Assembly (NCBI RefSeq): GCF_036241575.1
Contig: NZ_CP108455.1
Coordinates: 1,874,501-1,938,500, forward strand
Length of the DNA stretch: 64,000 bases
Direction: 5' to 3'
Source of the DNA: Streptomyces sp. NBC_01267
Lineage (GTDB): Bacteria; Actinomycetota; Actinomycetes; Streptomycetales; Streptomycetaceae
Below, piece by piece: positions 17,469-25,665 of this stretch (within the stretch, counting starts at the first letter, position 1; every line of letters begins with the position of its first letter). The notes under the pieces were generated by a model that saw only the letters and a program-made list of their open reading frames with translations, did no database searches and was not told where the DNA came from. The position numbers and the translations under genes were made by a program.

Positions 17469-17746
17469 TCACCGCGATCGTGCTCATCAAGACCAGCGTG
17501 GACCGGATCCCCGAGATCGCCGAATCGCTCGCCGCCCTGGAGAGCGTCAGCGAGGTCTACTCCGTCACCGGTACGTACGATCTGATCGCGCTGGTGCGGG
17601 TGGCCCGGCACGACGATCTCGCGGACATCATCCCCGGCCGGATCAGCAAGATCCCCGGTGTCGAGGCCACGGACACGCATGTGGCATTTCGTACGTACTC
17701 GCAGCACGACCTGGAAGCGGCCTTCGCCATCGGCCTGGACGCGTAG
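17465..17746 (+). CDS. stand-alone Lrp/AsnC effector (RAM) domain
   Basis: 93 aa, GTG overlapping the rhomboid stop. The whole protein is one RAM/AsnC ligand-binding domain (alpha-beta sandwich starting ITAIVLIKTSVDRIPEIAESLA). There is no helix-turn-helix, so it cannot bind DNA as Lrp does. Such domains oligomerise and bind amino acids. It may modulate another Lrp-type regulator or act as a small-molecule sensor (inference). Confidence 0.9.
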   Translation: MITAIVLIKTSVDRIPEIAESLAALESVSEVYSVTGTYDLIALVRVARHDDLADIIPGRISKIPGVEATDTHVAFRTYSQHDLEAAFAIGLDA

Positions 17747-17794
17747 GACCTCCCGCCCGGACCGGGCCCGCGGGGGTCCGGCCCGGCCCGGAAA

Positions 17795-17838
17795 CGAAGC
17801 CCTGGAGCCCGTCCGGCCGGACGGGCTCCAGGGCTTCG
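17795..17838. terminator. 44-bp perfect palindromic bidirectional terminator
   Basis: The sequence is perfectly self-complementary over 22 bp per arm. It lies between the convergent RAM-domain gene and class V aminotransferase gene, about 48 nt past one stop and 20 nt past the other. Confidence 0.85.
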
Positions 17839-17857
17839 CGATGTGCCGGACGGTGTG

Positions 17858-19234
17858 TCAGACGGCCGGCACGCAGCGGCCGTCCTCGGTGCGGTAGTTC
17901 CAGCGGGCGCCGTCCCGGACCAGTTCCTTGACCGCCGTCACGAACCGCTCCACGTGCTCGTCGGGCGTGCCCGCGCCGAAGCTCACCCGGACGGCGTTGA
18001 GGGAGGTTTCGCCCGGCTCGCTCTCCGGCGCACCGCACTCGCCCTGGTCCTGCGGGTCGCTGCCGAGCAGGGTCCGTACGAGCGGGTGGGCGCAGAAGAG
18101 ACCGTCGCGCACCCCGATGCCGTACTCGGCCGACAGCGCCGCCGCGAAGTGCGAGCTGTTCCAGCCCTCCACCACGAACGAGATGACCCCGACGCGCGGC
18201 GCCTCGTCGCCGAAGAGCGAGAGCACCTTCACCGCCGGCACCTCGGCGAGCCCCGCGCGGACCCTGGAGACCAGCGACTGCTCACGTGCCACCAGCGAGT
18301 CGAAGCCCGCCTCGGTGAGCGCCTTGCAGGCGGAGGCGATGGAGTAGACACCGATGACGTTCGGCGAGCCTGCCTCGTGGCGGGCCGCGGTGGTGTGCCA
18401 CTCGACGTCCACCCCGCCGTCACCGCGCCGGGCGACCCTGCGCGAGGCACCGCCACCGGCGAGGTACGGCTCGGCGTCCTGAAGCCAGTCGGAGCGGCCG
18501 GCGAGGACCCCGGAGCCGAACGGCGCGTACAGCTTGTGCCCGGAGAAGGCGACCCAGTCGACGTCCAGCTCGGCGATGTCCACGGGGTGGTGCGGCGCGA
18601 GCTGCGCGGCGTCCAGCACGATCCGCGCACCGTGCGCATGGGCGGCGGCGGCCAGTTCCCTGACCGGCCACAGCTCGCCCGTGACGTTCGACGCGCCGGT
18701 CACGCAGACCAGCGCGGGGCCCTGACCCCCGGGCGACACCGCGGTACGGGCGGCCAGCGCGCGCTCCAGTGTGGCGACGGCCTGCTGCGGGGTGCGGGGG
18801 GCGTCGAGGTAGGTCACCGCGGCGTCGCGCCACGGCAGCAGTGAGGCGTGGTGCTCGGTCTCGAAGACGAAGACCTCGCAGTCGGCGGGGACCACCGCGG
18901 CCAGCAGATTGAGCGAGTCGGTGGTCGACCGGGTGAAGACGACCTGGTCGCCCTCGCGGCAGCCGAGGAACTCGGCGACGGTGGCCCGGCTGTTCTCGAA
19001 GAGGTCGGTGGAGAGCTGCGAGAGGTAGCCGGCACCGCGGTGCACGCTGCCGTAGTACGGGGCGTACGCGGCGACGTCGTCCCAGACGCGCTGCAGGGCC
19101 GGGGCGCTCGCCGCGTAGTCGAGCGCGGCGTAGGCCACCTCGCCACCGGTCACGAGCGGCACAAGAACATCTCCGCCCAGAACGGGCAGAGGGGCACAAA
19201 TGGCAGAGTCGGCGGCAGCGGTGGGGACAGACAT
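17858..19234 (-). CDS. class V aminotransferase / cysteine desulfurase-like enzyme
   Basis: 458 aa PLP enzyme. The PLP Lys is Lys234 in FSGHKLYAPFGSG. Other family segments include YAASAPALQRVWD at the start, TRSTTDSLN, ETEHHASLLPW and the VLDAAQLAPH Asp-Ala-Ala-Gln motif that holds the PLP ring. It resembles the SufS/CsdA group, but no Cys-containing mobile loop is obvious near residue 390, so desulfurase activity is uncertain. GGGAG precedes the ATG. The 5' region can form two alternative hairpins. Confidence 0.88.
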   Translation of the reverse strand: MSVPTAAADSAICAPLPVLGGDVLVPLVTGGEVAYAALDYAASAPALQRVWDDVAAYAPYYGSVHRGAGYLSQLSTDLFENSRATVAEFLGCREGDQVVFTRSTTDSLNLLAAVVPADCEVFVFETEHHASLLPWRDAAVTYLDAPRTPQQAVATLERALAARTAVSPGGQGPALVCVTGASNVTGELWPVRELAAAAHAHGARIVLDAAQLAPHHPVDIAELDVDWVAFSGHKLYAPFGSGVLAGRSDWLQDAEPYLAGGGASRRVARRGDGGVDVEWHTTAARHEAGSPNVIGVYSIASACKALTEAGFDSLVAREQSLVSRVRAGLAEVPAVKVLSLFGDEAPRVGVISFVVEGWNSSHFAAALSAEYGIGVRDGLFCAHPLVRTLLGSDPQDQGECGAPESEPGETSLNAVRVSFGAGTPDEHVERFVTAVKELVRDGARWNYRTEDGRCVPAV

Positions 19235-19352
19235 GACGAACTCCCGGAAAAGGGCAGGCGAATTCACTGCGCGTGCCACACGCAACAGTGCAGAAAAGGG
19301 TGTGCGGAAAGAGGGCTACTGCCCTATCGCATTCGCTGAACCACGGAAGAAC

Positions 19353-19386
19353 TCCCTCGACGACCAGGATCCCTGTCGAGGGATCC
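19353..19386 (-). promoter_or_regulatory. two mutually exclusive hairpins in the aminotransferase leader
   Basis: Hairpin A pairs 19353-19361 with 19375-19383 (9 bp). Hairpin B pairs 19367-19374 with 19379-19386 (8 bp, 4-nt loop). They share bases, so only one can form at a time. They lie about 120-150 nt before the start codon. This may be an attenuator or riboswitch expression platform, or chance in a GC-rich leader. Confidence 0.4.
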
Positions 19387-19607
19387 GCGCTTGCCGCAGA
19401 CTTCGCTGCCTGCGGCCTGGTCTTCACCCAGGGCACCCCGCCACGGACGGAGGGTTGCCGGACAGCGGGCTGGGGCCGTAGTCGCTGTCACTCATGACCT
19501 GAAGAGAATCTTGCCATACGCACGGTGACGCGCAAGGCGCAGTCCACGGCTTGAGACCGAACGGCGTGAACCGCACCCCGCGTCGCCCGAACGGAACGGG
19601 CGCCGTA

Positions 19608-19655
19608 CCGCCACAACTACCCGCTGTCCCGCGGGGAGTTGTGGCGGACAGCGGG
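19608..19655 (-). terminator. trpD 3' structure: overlapping inverted repeats, pseudoknot-like
   Basis: Two perfect inverted repeats interleave: 19608-19618 with 19637-19647 (11 bp) and 19620-19629 with 19646-19655 (10 bp). The second left arm lies in the loop of the first, giving a pseudoknot topology or two exclusive stems. It begins 3 nt after the trpD stop. Confidence 0.65.
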
Positions 19656-19657
19656 AG

Positions 19658-20722
19658 TCAGGCGTTGCTGGCCGTGACCCAGCGTTCCAGGGCCCGGCCG
19701 GCCGCTCCCGAGTCGATCGACTCGGCGGCGCGGGCGATCCCCGCGGCGATCCGCTCGTCGAGCGATCCCCCGCCCGGATGCAGCGCGACCAGCGCCGCCG
19801 CCGAGTTGAGCAGAACAGCGTCCCGTACCGGACCGCCCTCACCCGCGAGCAGCCGCCGGGCGACATCGGCGTTGTACGAGGGGTCCCCGCCGCGCAACGC
19901 CTCCACCGGGACCAGGCCGATGCCCACGTCGCGCGGGTCGAAGGGCTCCTCGTGGACGGTGCCGTCCGCCACCGTCCACACCTTCGACGTGGCGGTGGTG
20001 GTCAGTTCGTCGAGCCCGTCGTCGCCCCGGAACACCAGCGCGGAGGAGCCCCGCTCGGCCAGCACGCCCGCGATGATCGGCGCCATCCGGGCATCGGCGA
20101 CGCCGGTCGCCTGCGCCCGTACCTTCGCCGGATTGGTGAGCGGGCCGAGGAAGTTGAAGGTGGTCCGGATGCCCAGCTCCTTCCGCGCGGCTGCCACGTA
20201 CCGCAGCGCCGGGTGGAACTTCACCGCGAAGCAGAAGGTGATGCCCGCCTCCTCCGCGACCTCGACGACCCGCTCCGGCGTCAGCTGGAGGTTGACCCCG
20301 AGCTTCTCCAGCACGTCGGAGGACCCGCTCGCCGACGACGCCGCGCGGTTGCCGTGCTTGACGACCTTCGCGCCGGTGCCCGCCACCACGATGGACGACA
20401 TGGTCGAGATGTTCACCGTCCTCGCGCTGTCGCCGCCGGTCCCGACGATGTCCACGCTCGGGCCGGGTACCTCGATCAGCCTGGCGTGCTCGTACATCGC
20501 CCGGACGAGACCGCTGATCTCCGCGACCGTCTCGCCCTTGGCCCGCAGCGCCACGGCGAAACCGGCGATCTGCGCGTCGGTCGCCTCGCCGCTCATGATG
20601 CGGTCCATCGCCCAGGCGGTGGCGTCCGCGCTCTGGTCGGTGCCGCCCAGCAATGAGTCCAGTACGCCCGGCCAGGAGAATGCCGCCACGCTGTCGCCGC
20701 CTGCCGGGGTCACAACGTTCAT
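19658..20722 (-). CDS. trpD: anthranilate phosphoribosyltransferase
   Basis: 354 aa. It transfers phosphoribose from PRPP to anthranilate, the second committed step of tryptophan biosynthesis. The signature [17 protein letters not shown] is present (GTGGD at residues 94-98), with KHGNRA (phosphate contacts) and the later EPFDPRDVG segment. AGGAG precedes the ATG. No other trp gene is in the window; in Streptomyces the trp genes are scattered, so an isolated trpD is expected. Confidence 0.96.
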   Translation of the reverse strand: MNVVTPAGGDSVAAFSWPGVLDSLLGGTDQSADATAWAMDRIMSGEATDAQIAGFAVALRAKGETVAEISGLVRAMYEHARLIEVPGPSVDIVGTGGDSARTVNISTMSSIVVAGTGAKVVKHGNRAASSASGSSDVLEKLGVNLQLTPERVVEVAEEAGITFCFAVKFHPALRYVAAARKELGIRTTFNFLGPLTNPAKVRAQATGVADARMAPIIAGVLAERGSSALVFRGDDGLDELTTTATSKVWTVADGTVHEEPFDPRDVGIGLVPVEALRGGDPSYNADVARRLLAGEGGPVRDAVLLNSAAALVALHPGGGSLDERIAAGIARAAESIDSGAAGRALERWVTASNA

Positions 20723-20788
20723 GGTCCGCTCCTGGGTCCACAGCCGAATAGGGATACCGCTACCTTATCCAGCCCCGGAGACCGCGAA

Positions 20789-20817
20789 GAGCCCCGTCCA
20801 TGCGCTGGACGGGGCTC
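20789..20817 (-). terminator. terminator of the ctaE-qcrCAB operon
   Basis: Perfect 12-bp arms (20789-20800 and 20806-20817) with a 5-nt loop, 35 nt past the qcrB stop. Confidence 0.8.
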
Positions 20818-20851
20818 CTGCTGTGGCGACTGTGTTCAGTCGGTCAGGTGA

Positions 20852-22477
20852 TCAGTGATGGCCGTGGCCGCTGGTGATCTCCTTGTACTCGTCGGCGGTG
20901 GGCTTCTCGATCTGGCTGTGCTCGCCGTAGTAGCCCTTGTTCAGCTTGGCGCGCAGCTTGGTCAGACGCGAGATCTTGCGCGCGACACCGTTCTCGTCGA
21001 CCTCGGGGCCGATTTCGAGCGGCTGGTACTGCTCGTGCGCGGTGAGCGTGTGCAGCGCCTCCGGGGCGAGCGGCTCGTGCACCTCGACGAACTCACCGTG
21101 CGGCAGGCGCTTGATGATGCCGGACTCGCGTCCGTGCAGCACCTTCTCCTTGTCGCGACGCTGGAGGCCGAGGCAGAACCGCTTGGTGACGATGAACGCG
21201 ATGACCGGTCCGACGAACATTCCGATCCGGACGAACCAGGTGATCGCGTTGATCGACAGTTCGAAGTGCGTCGCCCAGAGGTCGTTGCCGCCACCGACGA
21301 GCAGGATCAGGTACAGCGTGATCCAGGCGACGCCGAGGCCGGTACGGGTCGGGGCGTTGCGCGGGCGGTCCAGGATGTGGTGCTCGCGCTTGTCGCCGGT
21401 GATCCAGGACTCGATGAACGGGTAGACACCGATGGCCGCCAGGACCAGCGGGAAGACCACGATCGGGATGAACACACCCAGGACGAGTGTGTGACCCCAG
21501 GCGTTGATCTCCCAGCCCGGCATGATGCGGACGAGACCCTCGGAGAATCCCATGTACCAGTCGGGCTGGGCGCCGGTCGACACCTGGTCGGGCCGGTACG
21601 GGCCGATGTCCCAGATCGGGTTGATCGAGGCGATCGCCGCGATGGCCGCGATGACACCGAAGACCAGGAAGAAGAAGCCTCCGGCCTTGGCCATGTAGAC
21701 CGGCAGCAGCGGCATGCCGACGACGTTCTTGTTGGTCTTGCCGGGGCCCGCGAACTGCGTGTGCTTGTGGTAGAAGACCAGGATCAAGTGGCCGACCAGC
21801 AGGCCGAGCATGATGCCCGGCAGCAGCAGCACGTGGACCGAGTAGAACCGGGCGACGAAGTCACCGCCGGGGAACTCCCCGCCGTACAGGAACATCGACG
21901 CGTACGAGCCGACGATCGGGATGGAGAGCATGACGCCCTCCATGAACCGCACACCCGTACCGGAGAGCAGGTCGTCCGGGAGCGAGTAGCCGGTGAAGCC
22001 GGTGAACATACCCAGCACCAGCAGCAGGAAGCCGAACAGCCAGTTGATCTCACGCGGCTTGCGGAACGCGCCCGTGAAGAACACCCGCATCATGTGCACG
22101 AGCATGCCCGCGAGGAAGATCAGCGCGGCCCAGTGGTGGATCTGCCGGATGAGCAGACCGCCGCGGACCCCGAAGCTGATGTTCATCGTCGAGGCGAAGG
22201 CCTCGGACACCCGGATGCCCTGGAGCGGCACGTACGGGCCGTCGTAGACGACCTCGTTCATGCTCGGGTGGAAGAACAGCGTCAGATAGACACCCGTGAG
22301 GATGATGATGATGAAGCTGTAGAGGCAGATCTCCCCGAGCATGAAGGACCAGTGGTCCGGGAAGATCTTGCGCATGTTGGCCTTGGCCAGGCCGTAGATG
22401 CCCAGGCGGCCGTCCGCCCAGTCGGCCACCCGCTCGCCGGCGGGCGCCTTGCGCTGTGTATCCGTCACGGTGCTCAT
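20852..22477 (-). CDS. qcrB: cytochrome bc1 complex cytochrome b subunit
   Basis: 541 aa, longer than mitochondrial cytochrome b because of an about 120-residue C-terminal cytoplasmic extension, as in other actinobacteria. It is the membrane core of menaquinol-cytochrome c reductase, carrying the two b hemes and the quinol sites. Helices with heme-ligand His pairs are seen (HHWAALIFLAGMLVHMMRV and FYSVHVLLLPGIMLGLLVGHL), and the Qo loop motif appears as PDQVSTGAQPDWYMG. It overlaps qcrA by 4 nt (ATGA). In actinobacteria this complex forms a supercomplex with the aa3 oxidase. Confidence 0.97.
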   Translation of the reverse strand: MSTVTDTQRKAPAGERVADWADGRLGIYGLAKANMRKIFPDHWSFMLGEICLYSFIIIILTGVYLTLFFHPSMNEVVYDGPYVPLQGIRVSEAFASTMNISFGVRGGLLIRQIHHWAALIFLAGMLVHMMRVFFTGAFRKPREINWLFGFLLLVLGMFTGFTGYSLPDDLLSGTGVRFMEGVMLSIPIVGSYASMFLYGGEFPGGDFVARFYSVHVLLLPGIMLGLLVGHLILVFYHKHTQFAGPGKTNKNVVGMPLLPVYMAKAGGFFFLVFGVIAAIAAIASINPIWDIGPYRPDQVSTGAQPDWYMGFSEGLVRIMPGWEINAWGHTLVLGVFIPIVVFPLVLAAIGVYPFIESWITGDKREHHILDRPRNAPTRTGLGVAWITLYLILLVGGGNDLWATHFELSINAITWFVRIGMFVGPVIAFIVTKRFCLGLQRRDKEKVLHGRESGIIKRLPHGEFVEVHEPLAPEALHTLTAHEQYQPLEIGPEVDENGVARKISRLTKLRAKLNKGYYGEHSQIEKPTADEYKEITSGHGHH

Positions 22478-23526
22478 CCGCGCTCCCAGAAGGCAGGACC
22501 GACGGGCTCTGCGAAGTCGCCGAGCGCTTCGAGGTTACCCTCGCCGTTCACACCGATCCGCAGCTGCGGCAGGGCGTGGCCGGCCGGGCCGAAGATGACG
22601 CGGGCGCCGTCGGACAGGTCGAAGGTGGACTGGTGGCACGGGCAGAGCACGTGGTGCGTCTGCTGCTCGTACAGGCTGATCGGGCAGCCGACGTGGGTGC
22701 AGATCTTCGAGAACGCGACGATGCCGTCGTGGGCCCACTCGCGCTCCTTCTTGTCCTTGATGTTCTCCGGCTGGATACGGACGATCATCAGGGCAGCCTT
22801 GGCGATCTGCGTCTGGAAGTCCTCGTCGCTCTCCTCGAGGCCCTCGGGCATGGCGAACGTCAGCGAACCGACGGCCACGTCCTCGGGACGCAGCGGCTCA
22901 TTGGTGTTCATGTTGATGAGCACCTTGCCGCGGTTCCACAGCGTCTCGCGGAGCTTCTTCTCCGGCAGCGGGCCGAGGTCGCGCAGCAGCACCACACCGG
23001 CGAGCGGCACCATGGCCATCGCGCCGAACAGCGTGTTGCGGATCAGCTTGCGGCGGCCGAAGCCGGACTCGGCGGCACCTGCCGCGAAGTCCGCCAGGAC
23101 CTGCGCCTTGACCTCGGGCTCGGCCTCGATCGGGTGGCGGTCGGCCGCCGTCTCGACGTCCGACATCAGCGTGCGGGCCCAGTGGACCGCGCCCGCGCCG
23201 ATGGTGAAGAGCGCCACACCCAGGGTCAGACCCAGGGAGAAGTTGAGGGCGCTCACGTGCCCGAACGGGAAGATGAAGACGATCTTGTCGACCGGGAAGA
23301 TCACGTAGGACGCGATGAACGCGATCGTCGCCAGCATCGAGAGCGTGAACAGGAAGGCGACCACGCGCTCGGAGCGCTTGGCGGCCCGCTCGTCGATGTC
23401 CTGGATGCGCGGCTTGTGGGCCGGCATTCCCGGGTCGGCGAACGGATCGTCCGCGTGCTCCACCGCGCCGTGCGCGGCCTCCTGCTTACTCGGCAGGATC
23501 TCTTCGGAATTCTCTTGGCTACTCAT
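22474..23526 (-). CDS. qcrA: Rieske iron-sulfur subunit of cytochrome bc1
   Basis: 350 aa. A hydrophilic N-terminus (about 1-60) is followed by three membrane helices, rather than the single helix of most Rieske proteins, which is typical for actinobacteria. The C-terminal Rieske domain has CTHVGC (Cys276, His278, Cys281) and CPCH (Cys295, Cys297, His298), which bind the 2Fe-2S cluster and form the disulfide. It overlaps qcrC and qcrB by 4 nt each. Confidence 0.97.
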   Translation of the reverse strand: MSSQENSEEILPSKQEAAHGAVEHADDPFADPGMPAHKPRIQDIDERAAKRSERVVAFLFTLSMLATIAFIASYVIFPVDKIVFIFPFGHVSALNFSLGLTLGVALFTIGAGAVHWARTLMSDVETAADRHPIEAEPEVKAQVLADFAAGAAESGFGRRKLIRNTLFGAMAMVPLAGVVLLRDLGPLPEKKLRETLWNRGKVLINMNTNEPLRPEDVAVGSLTFAMPEGLEESDEDFQTQIAKAALMIVRIQPENIKDKKEREWAHDGIVAFSKICTHVGCPISLYEQQTHHVLCPCHQSTFDLSDGARVIFGPAGHALPQLRIGVNGEGNLEALGDFAEPVGPAFWERG

Positions 23527-24332
23527 GACTTCTTGGCCTTAGCGGTGTGGGCCGCGACCCAGATGGCAACTGCGATCAGTGCACCGAGTCCGAAGATCCA
23601 GCCGAACAGGCCCTCGCTGACCGGACCGAGCCCGCCCAGCTTGAGGCCACCGGGGCTCTCGGACTCGTCGCCGTTGACGGTCTTGACGTACGCGATGATG
23701 TCCTGCTTGCTCTTCTCCGGCATCGTGGTGTCGGGGAAGGACGGCATGCTCTGCGGGCCACTCTGCATGGCCTCGTAGATGTGCTTCGGGTCCACGCCTG
23801 CAAGGCTGGGGGCGTACTTGCCGTGTGTCAGCGCGCCGCCCTCACCCGTGAAGTTGTGGCACTGGGCGCAGTTGGTGCGGAAGAGCTCGCCACCGCGTGC
23901 GATGTCGGCGCCCTGGTCGCTGTACTGCTTCGCGGTCGGCGCGATGGGGCCCGCGCCGAGGGAAGCCACGTACCCGGCGAGCTGGTCGATCTCGGCCTGC
24001 GAGTAGATGACCTTCTTCTTCGGCACCTGGGCGCCGGGCTGCTGGGCCGGCATACGGCCGGTGCCCACCTGGAAGTCGACGGCGGCGGAGCCGACGCCGA
24101 CCAGGGGCGGCCCGTCGGACGAGCCTTGGCCTCCCATTCCGTGGCAGCTTGCGCAGCCCACGGAGAAGAGCTTCTTGCCCTCAGTGATGGCGAGGGACTG
24201 GGAGGCTTCGTCGGCCTGCGCCTTGCCCGCAGGCGCGAACGCGGCATACAGCCCCCCGGTGGCCGCCAGCGCGAGGAGTAGGACGACGACCGCCGCCAAC
24301 GGGTGGCGTCGTCGTGCGGAGAGCTTTTTCAC
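23523..24332 (-). CDS. qcrC: diheme cytochrome c subunit of cytochrome bc1
   Basis: 269 aa. An N-terminal signal/anchor helix (about 11-33) precedes two class I cytochrome c domains with CASCH (60-64) and CAQCH (155-159) heme sites. A C-terminal membrane helix lies near 243-262. In actinobacteria this diheme subunit replaces soluble cytochrome c and passes electrons directly to the CuA site of CtaC. It overlaps qcrA by 4 nt. Confidence 0.97.
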   Translation of the reverse strand: MKKLSARRRHPLAAVVVLLLALAATGGLYAAFAPAGKAQADEASQSLAITEGKKLFSVGCASCHGMGGQGSSDGPPLVGVGSAAVDFQVGTGRMPAQQPGAQVPKKKVIYSQAEIDQLAGYVASLGAGPIAPTAKQYSDQGADIARGGELFRTNCAQCHNFTGEGGALTHGKYAPSLAGVDPKHIYEAMQSGPQSMPSFPDTTMPEKSKQDIIAYVKTVNGDESESPGGLKLGGLGPVSEGLFGWIFGLGALIAVAIWVAAHTAKAKKS

Positions 24333-24397
24333 GGATTACCCCGGTGTCAGGATCTTCTGCGTCGGTGCTTGCTGGATGAGTGGGGCGTCGGGCCCGA

Positions 24398-25018
24398 TTA
24401 CTTGATGAGGTAGATCGTCGCGAAGAGGCCGATCCAGACGACATCGACGAAGTGCCAGTAATAGGACACGACGATGGCGGCGGTTGCCTGGTGGTGCGTG
24501 AATCTCTTGGCCGCGTATGTCCTGCCCAGAACGAACAGGAAGGCGATGAGACCGCCTGTCACATGCATGCCGTGGAAGCCGGTGGTCAGGTAGAACACCG
24601 AACCGTACGGGTCGGAGGACAGCGAAAGGCCGTCCTTCTTCACCAGGTCGGTGTACTCGAAGATCTGGCCTCCGATGAAGATCGCACCCATCACGAACGT
24701 GATCATGAACCACGTGCGGAGCTTCTTCACATCGCCCCGCTCGGCGGCGAACACGCCGAGCTGGCAGGTGAGAGAAGAGAGCACCAGGATCGTGGTGTTC
24801 GTCGCCGAGAAAGGAACGTTCAGCGAGGACGCCATTTCCTTCCAGTGCTCGGGACCCGTCACCGATCGCAGGGTGAAGTACATCGCGAAGAGGGCCGCGA
24901 AGAACATCAGCTCGGAACTCAACCAGATGATGGTTCCGACGCTGGTGAGGTTCGGCCGATTGACCGACGGGTGCGCGTGCCCGGTTTCTACTGTCGTTGC
25001 TGTCGCCACGACCGACAT
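24398..25018 (-). CDS. ctaE: cytochrome c oxidase subunit III
   Basis: 206 aa, five membrane helices, as usual for bacterial subunit III. Helix 1 begins [23 protein letters not shown] with the conserved Glu. It belongs to the aa3 oxidase and heads the operon ctaE-qcrC-qcrA-qcrB, 65 nt before qcrC. No Shine-Dalgarno precedes the ATG. Instead a perfect 21-bp palindrome is centred on the start codon, so initiation or transcription may be controlled there. Confidence 0.96.
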   Translation of the reverse strand: MSVVATATTVETGHAHPSVNRPNLTSVGTIIWLSSELMFFAALFAMYFTLRSVTGPEHWKEMASSLNVPFSATNTTILVLSSLTCQLGVFAAERGDVKKLRTWFMITFVMGAIFIGGQIFEYTDLVKKDGLSLSSDPYGSVFYLTTGFHGMHVTGGLIAFLFVLGRTYAAKRFTHHQATAAIVVSYYWHFVDVVWIGLFATIYLIK

Positions 25019-25029
25019 TATGTCGGTCG
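25009..25029. promoter_or_regulatory. 21-bp palindrome centred on the ctaE start codon
   Basis: Ten-base-pair arms (25009-25018 and 25020-25029) around one central base, with the ctaE ATG (minus strand, 25018-25016) inside. It could be an operator, or in RNA a hairpin that hides the start codon. Confidence 0.55.
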
Positions 25030-25122
25030 CTTATCCCGCCCTCACCCTGGGGGGTGCCGTTCGGTGTGTCAGCCCCTCGTGTCCAGCTCGAACGGCCCAG
25101 CGCGAGGCGGTCCGTAACGGTG

Positions 25123-25149
25123 TTGACGGGGTGTCGGACGGAGTAGCAT
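25123..25149 (+). promoter_or_regulatory. candidate promoter of the receiver-like gene
   Basis: TTGACG (25123-25128) and TAGCAT (25144-25149) are separated by 15 nt, shorter than the usual 17-18, about 55 nt upstream of the ATG. It resembles an HrdB-type promoter apart from the spacing. Confidence 0.4.
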
Positions 25150-25202
25150 CCGCGCCAAGGTCGAAGCCCCGCAGTCCCCGAAACAGCCGTCACGGAGGAA
25201 CA

Positions 25203-25619
25203 ATGCAGCCGAGCGCCACGGTCCTGGTCTACAGCGACGACGCGAACACCCGTGAGCAGGTACGGCTCGCCGCGGGCCGGCGGCCGGCCTCGGACGTGCC
25301 GCCGGTGCAGTACCTGGAGTGCGCGACGCTCGACGCGGTGCTCAAGGCCCTGGACAACGGTGGGATCGATGTCTGCGTGCTGGACGGCGAGTCGGTCCCC
25401 GCGGGAGGTATGGGGGTCTGCCGGCAGATCAAGGACGAGATCTTCCGGTGCCCGCCCGTGCTGCTGCTCATGGGCCGCCCGCAGGACGCCTGGCTGGCCA
25501 CCTGGAGCCGCGCGGACGCCGCGGCGACACTTCCGGTGGAGCCGGTGGAGTTCGCGGGCACACTGGCCGCTCTGATCCGCAGCAGGCTCGCCGCGGGCAC
25601 CGTCGCCACGGGGTCCTGA
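25203..25619 (+). CDS. degenerate response-regulator receiver protein
   Basis: 138 aa, ATG after GGAGGAA. It has a receiver fold (VLVYSDDANTREQVRLAA, then CVLDGES with the phospho-acceptor candidate Asp61, then LLLMGR), but the conserved Ser/Thr after strand 4 and the Lys of the KP motif are replaced (LPVEP). There is no output domain. It may act as a phosphorylation-independent partner protein. It lies between the two halves of the respiratory gene cluster and is divergent from ctaE. Confidence 0.82.
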   Translation: MQPSATVLVYSDDANTREQVRLAAGRRPASDVPPVQYLECATLDAVLKALDNGGIDVCVLDGESVPAGGMGVCRQIKDEIFRCPPVLLLMGRPQDAWLATWSRADAAATLPVEPVEFAGTLAALIRSRLAAGTVATGS

Positions 25620-25665
25620 CCCGGCCGCGGCGGACCGCTCCCGCGGAACCGCGCGTCGGCTCCCG

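Larger units (their letters stand above)
19235..19657. other. 423-bp gene-free region between trpD and the class V aminotransferase
   Basis: No frame here resembles a protein. Read on the minus strand it contains, in order, the 3' end hairpins of trpD (19608-19655), a spacer in which the aminotransferase promoter should lie, and a leader with alternative hairpins (19353-19386). It is less GC-rich than the flanking genes around 19250-19350. Confidence 0.7.
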
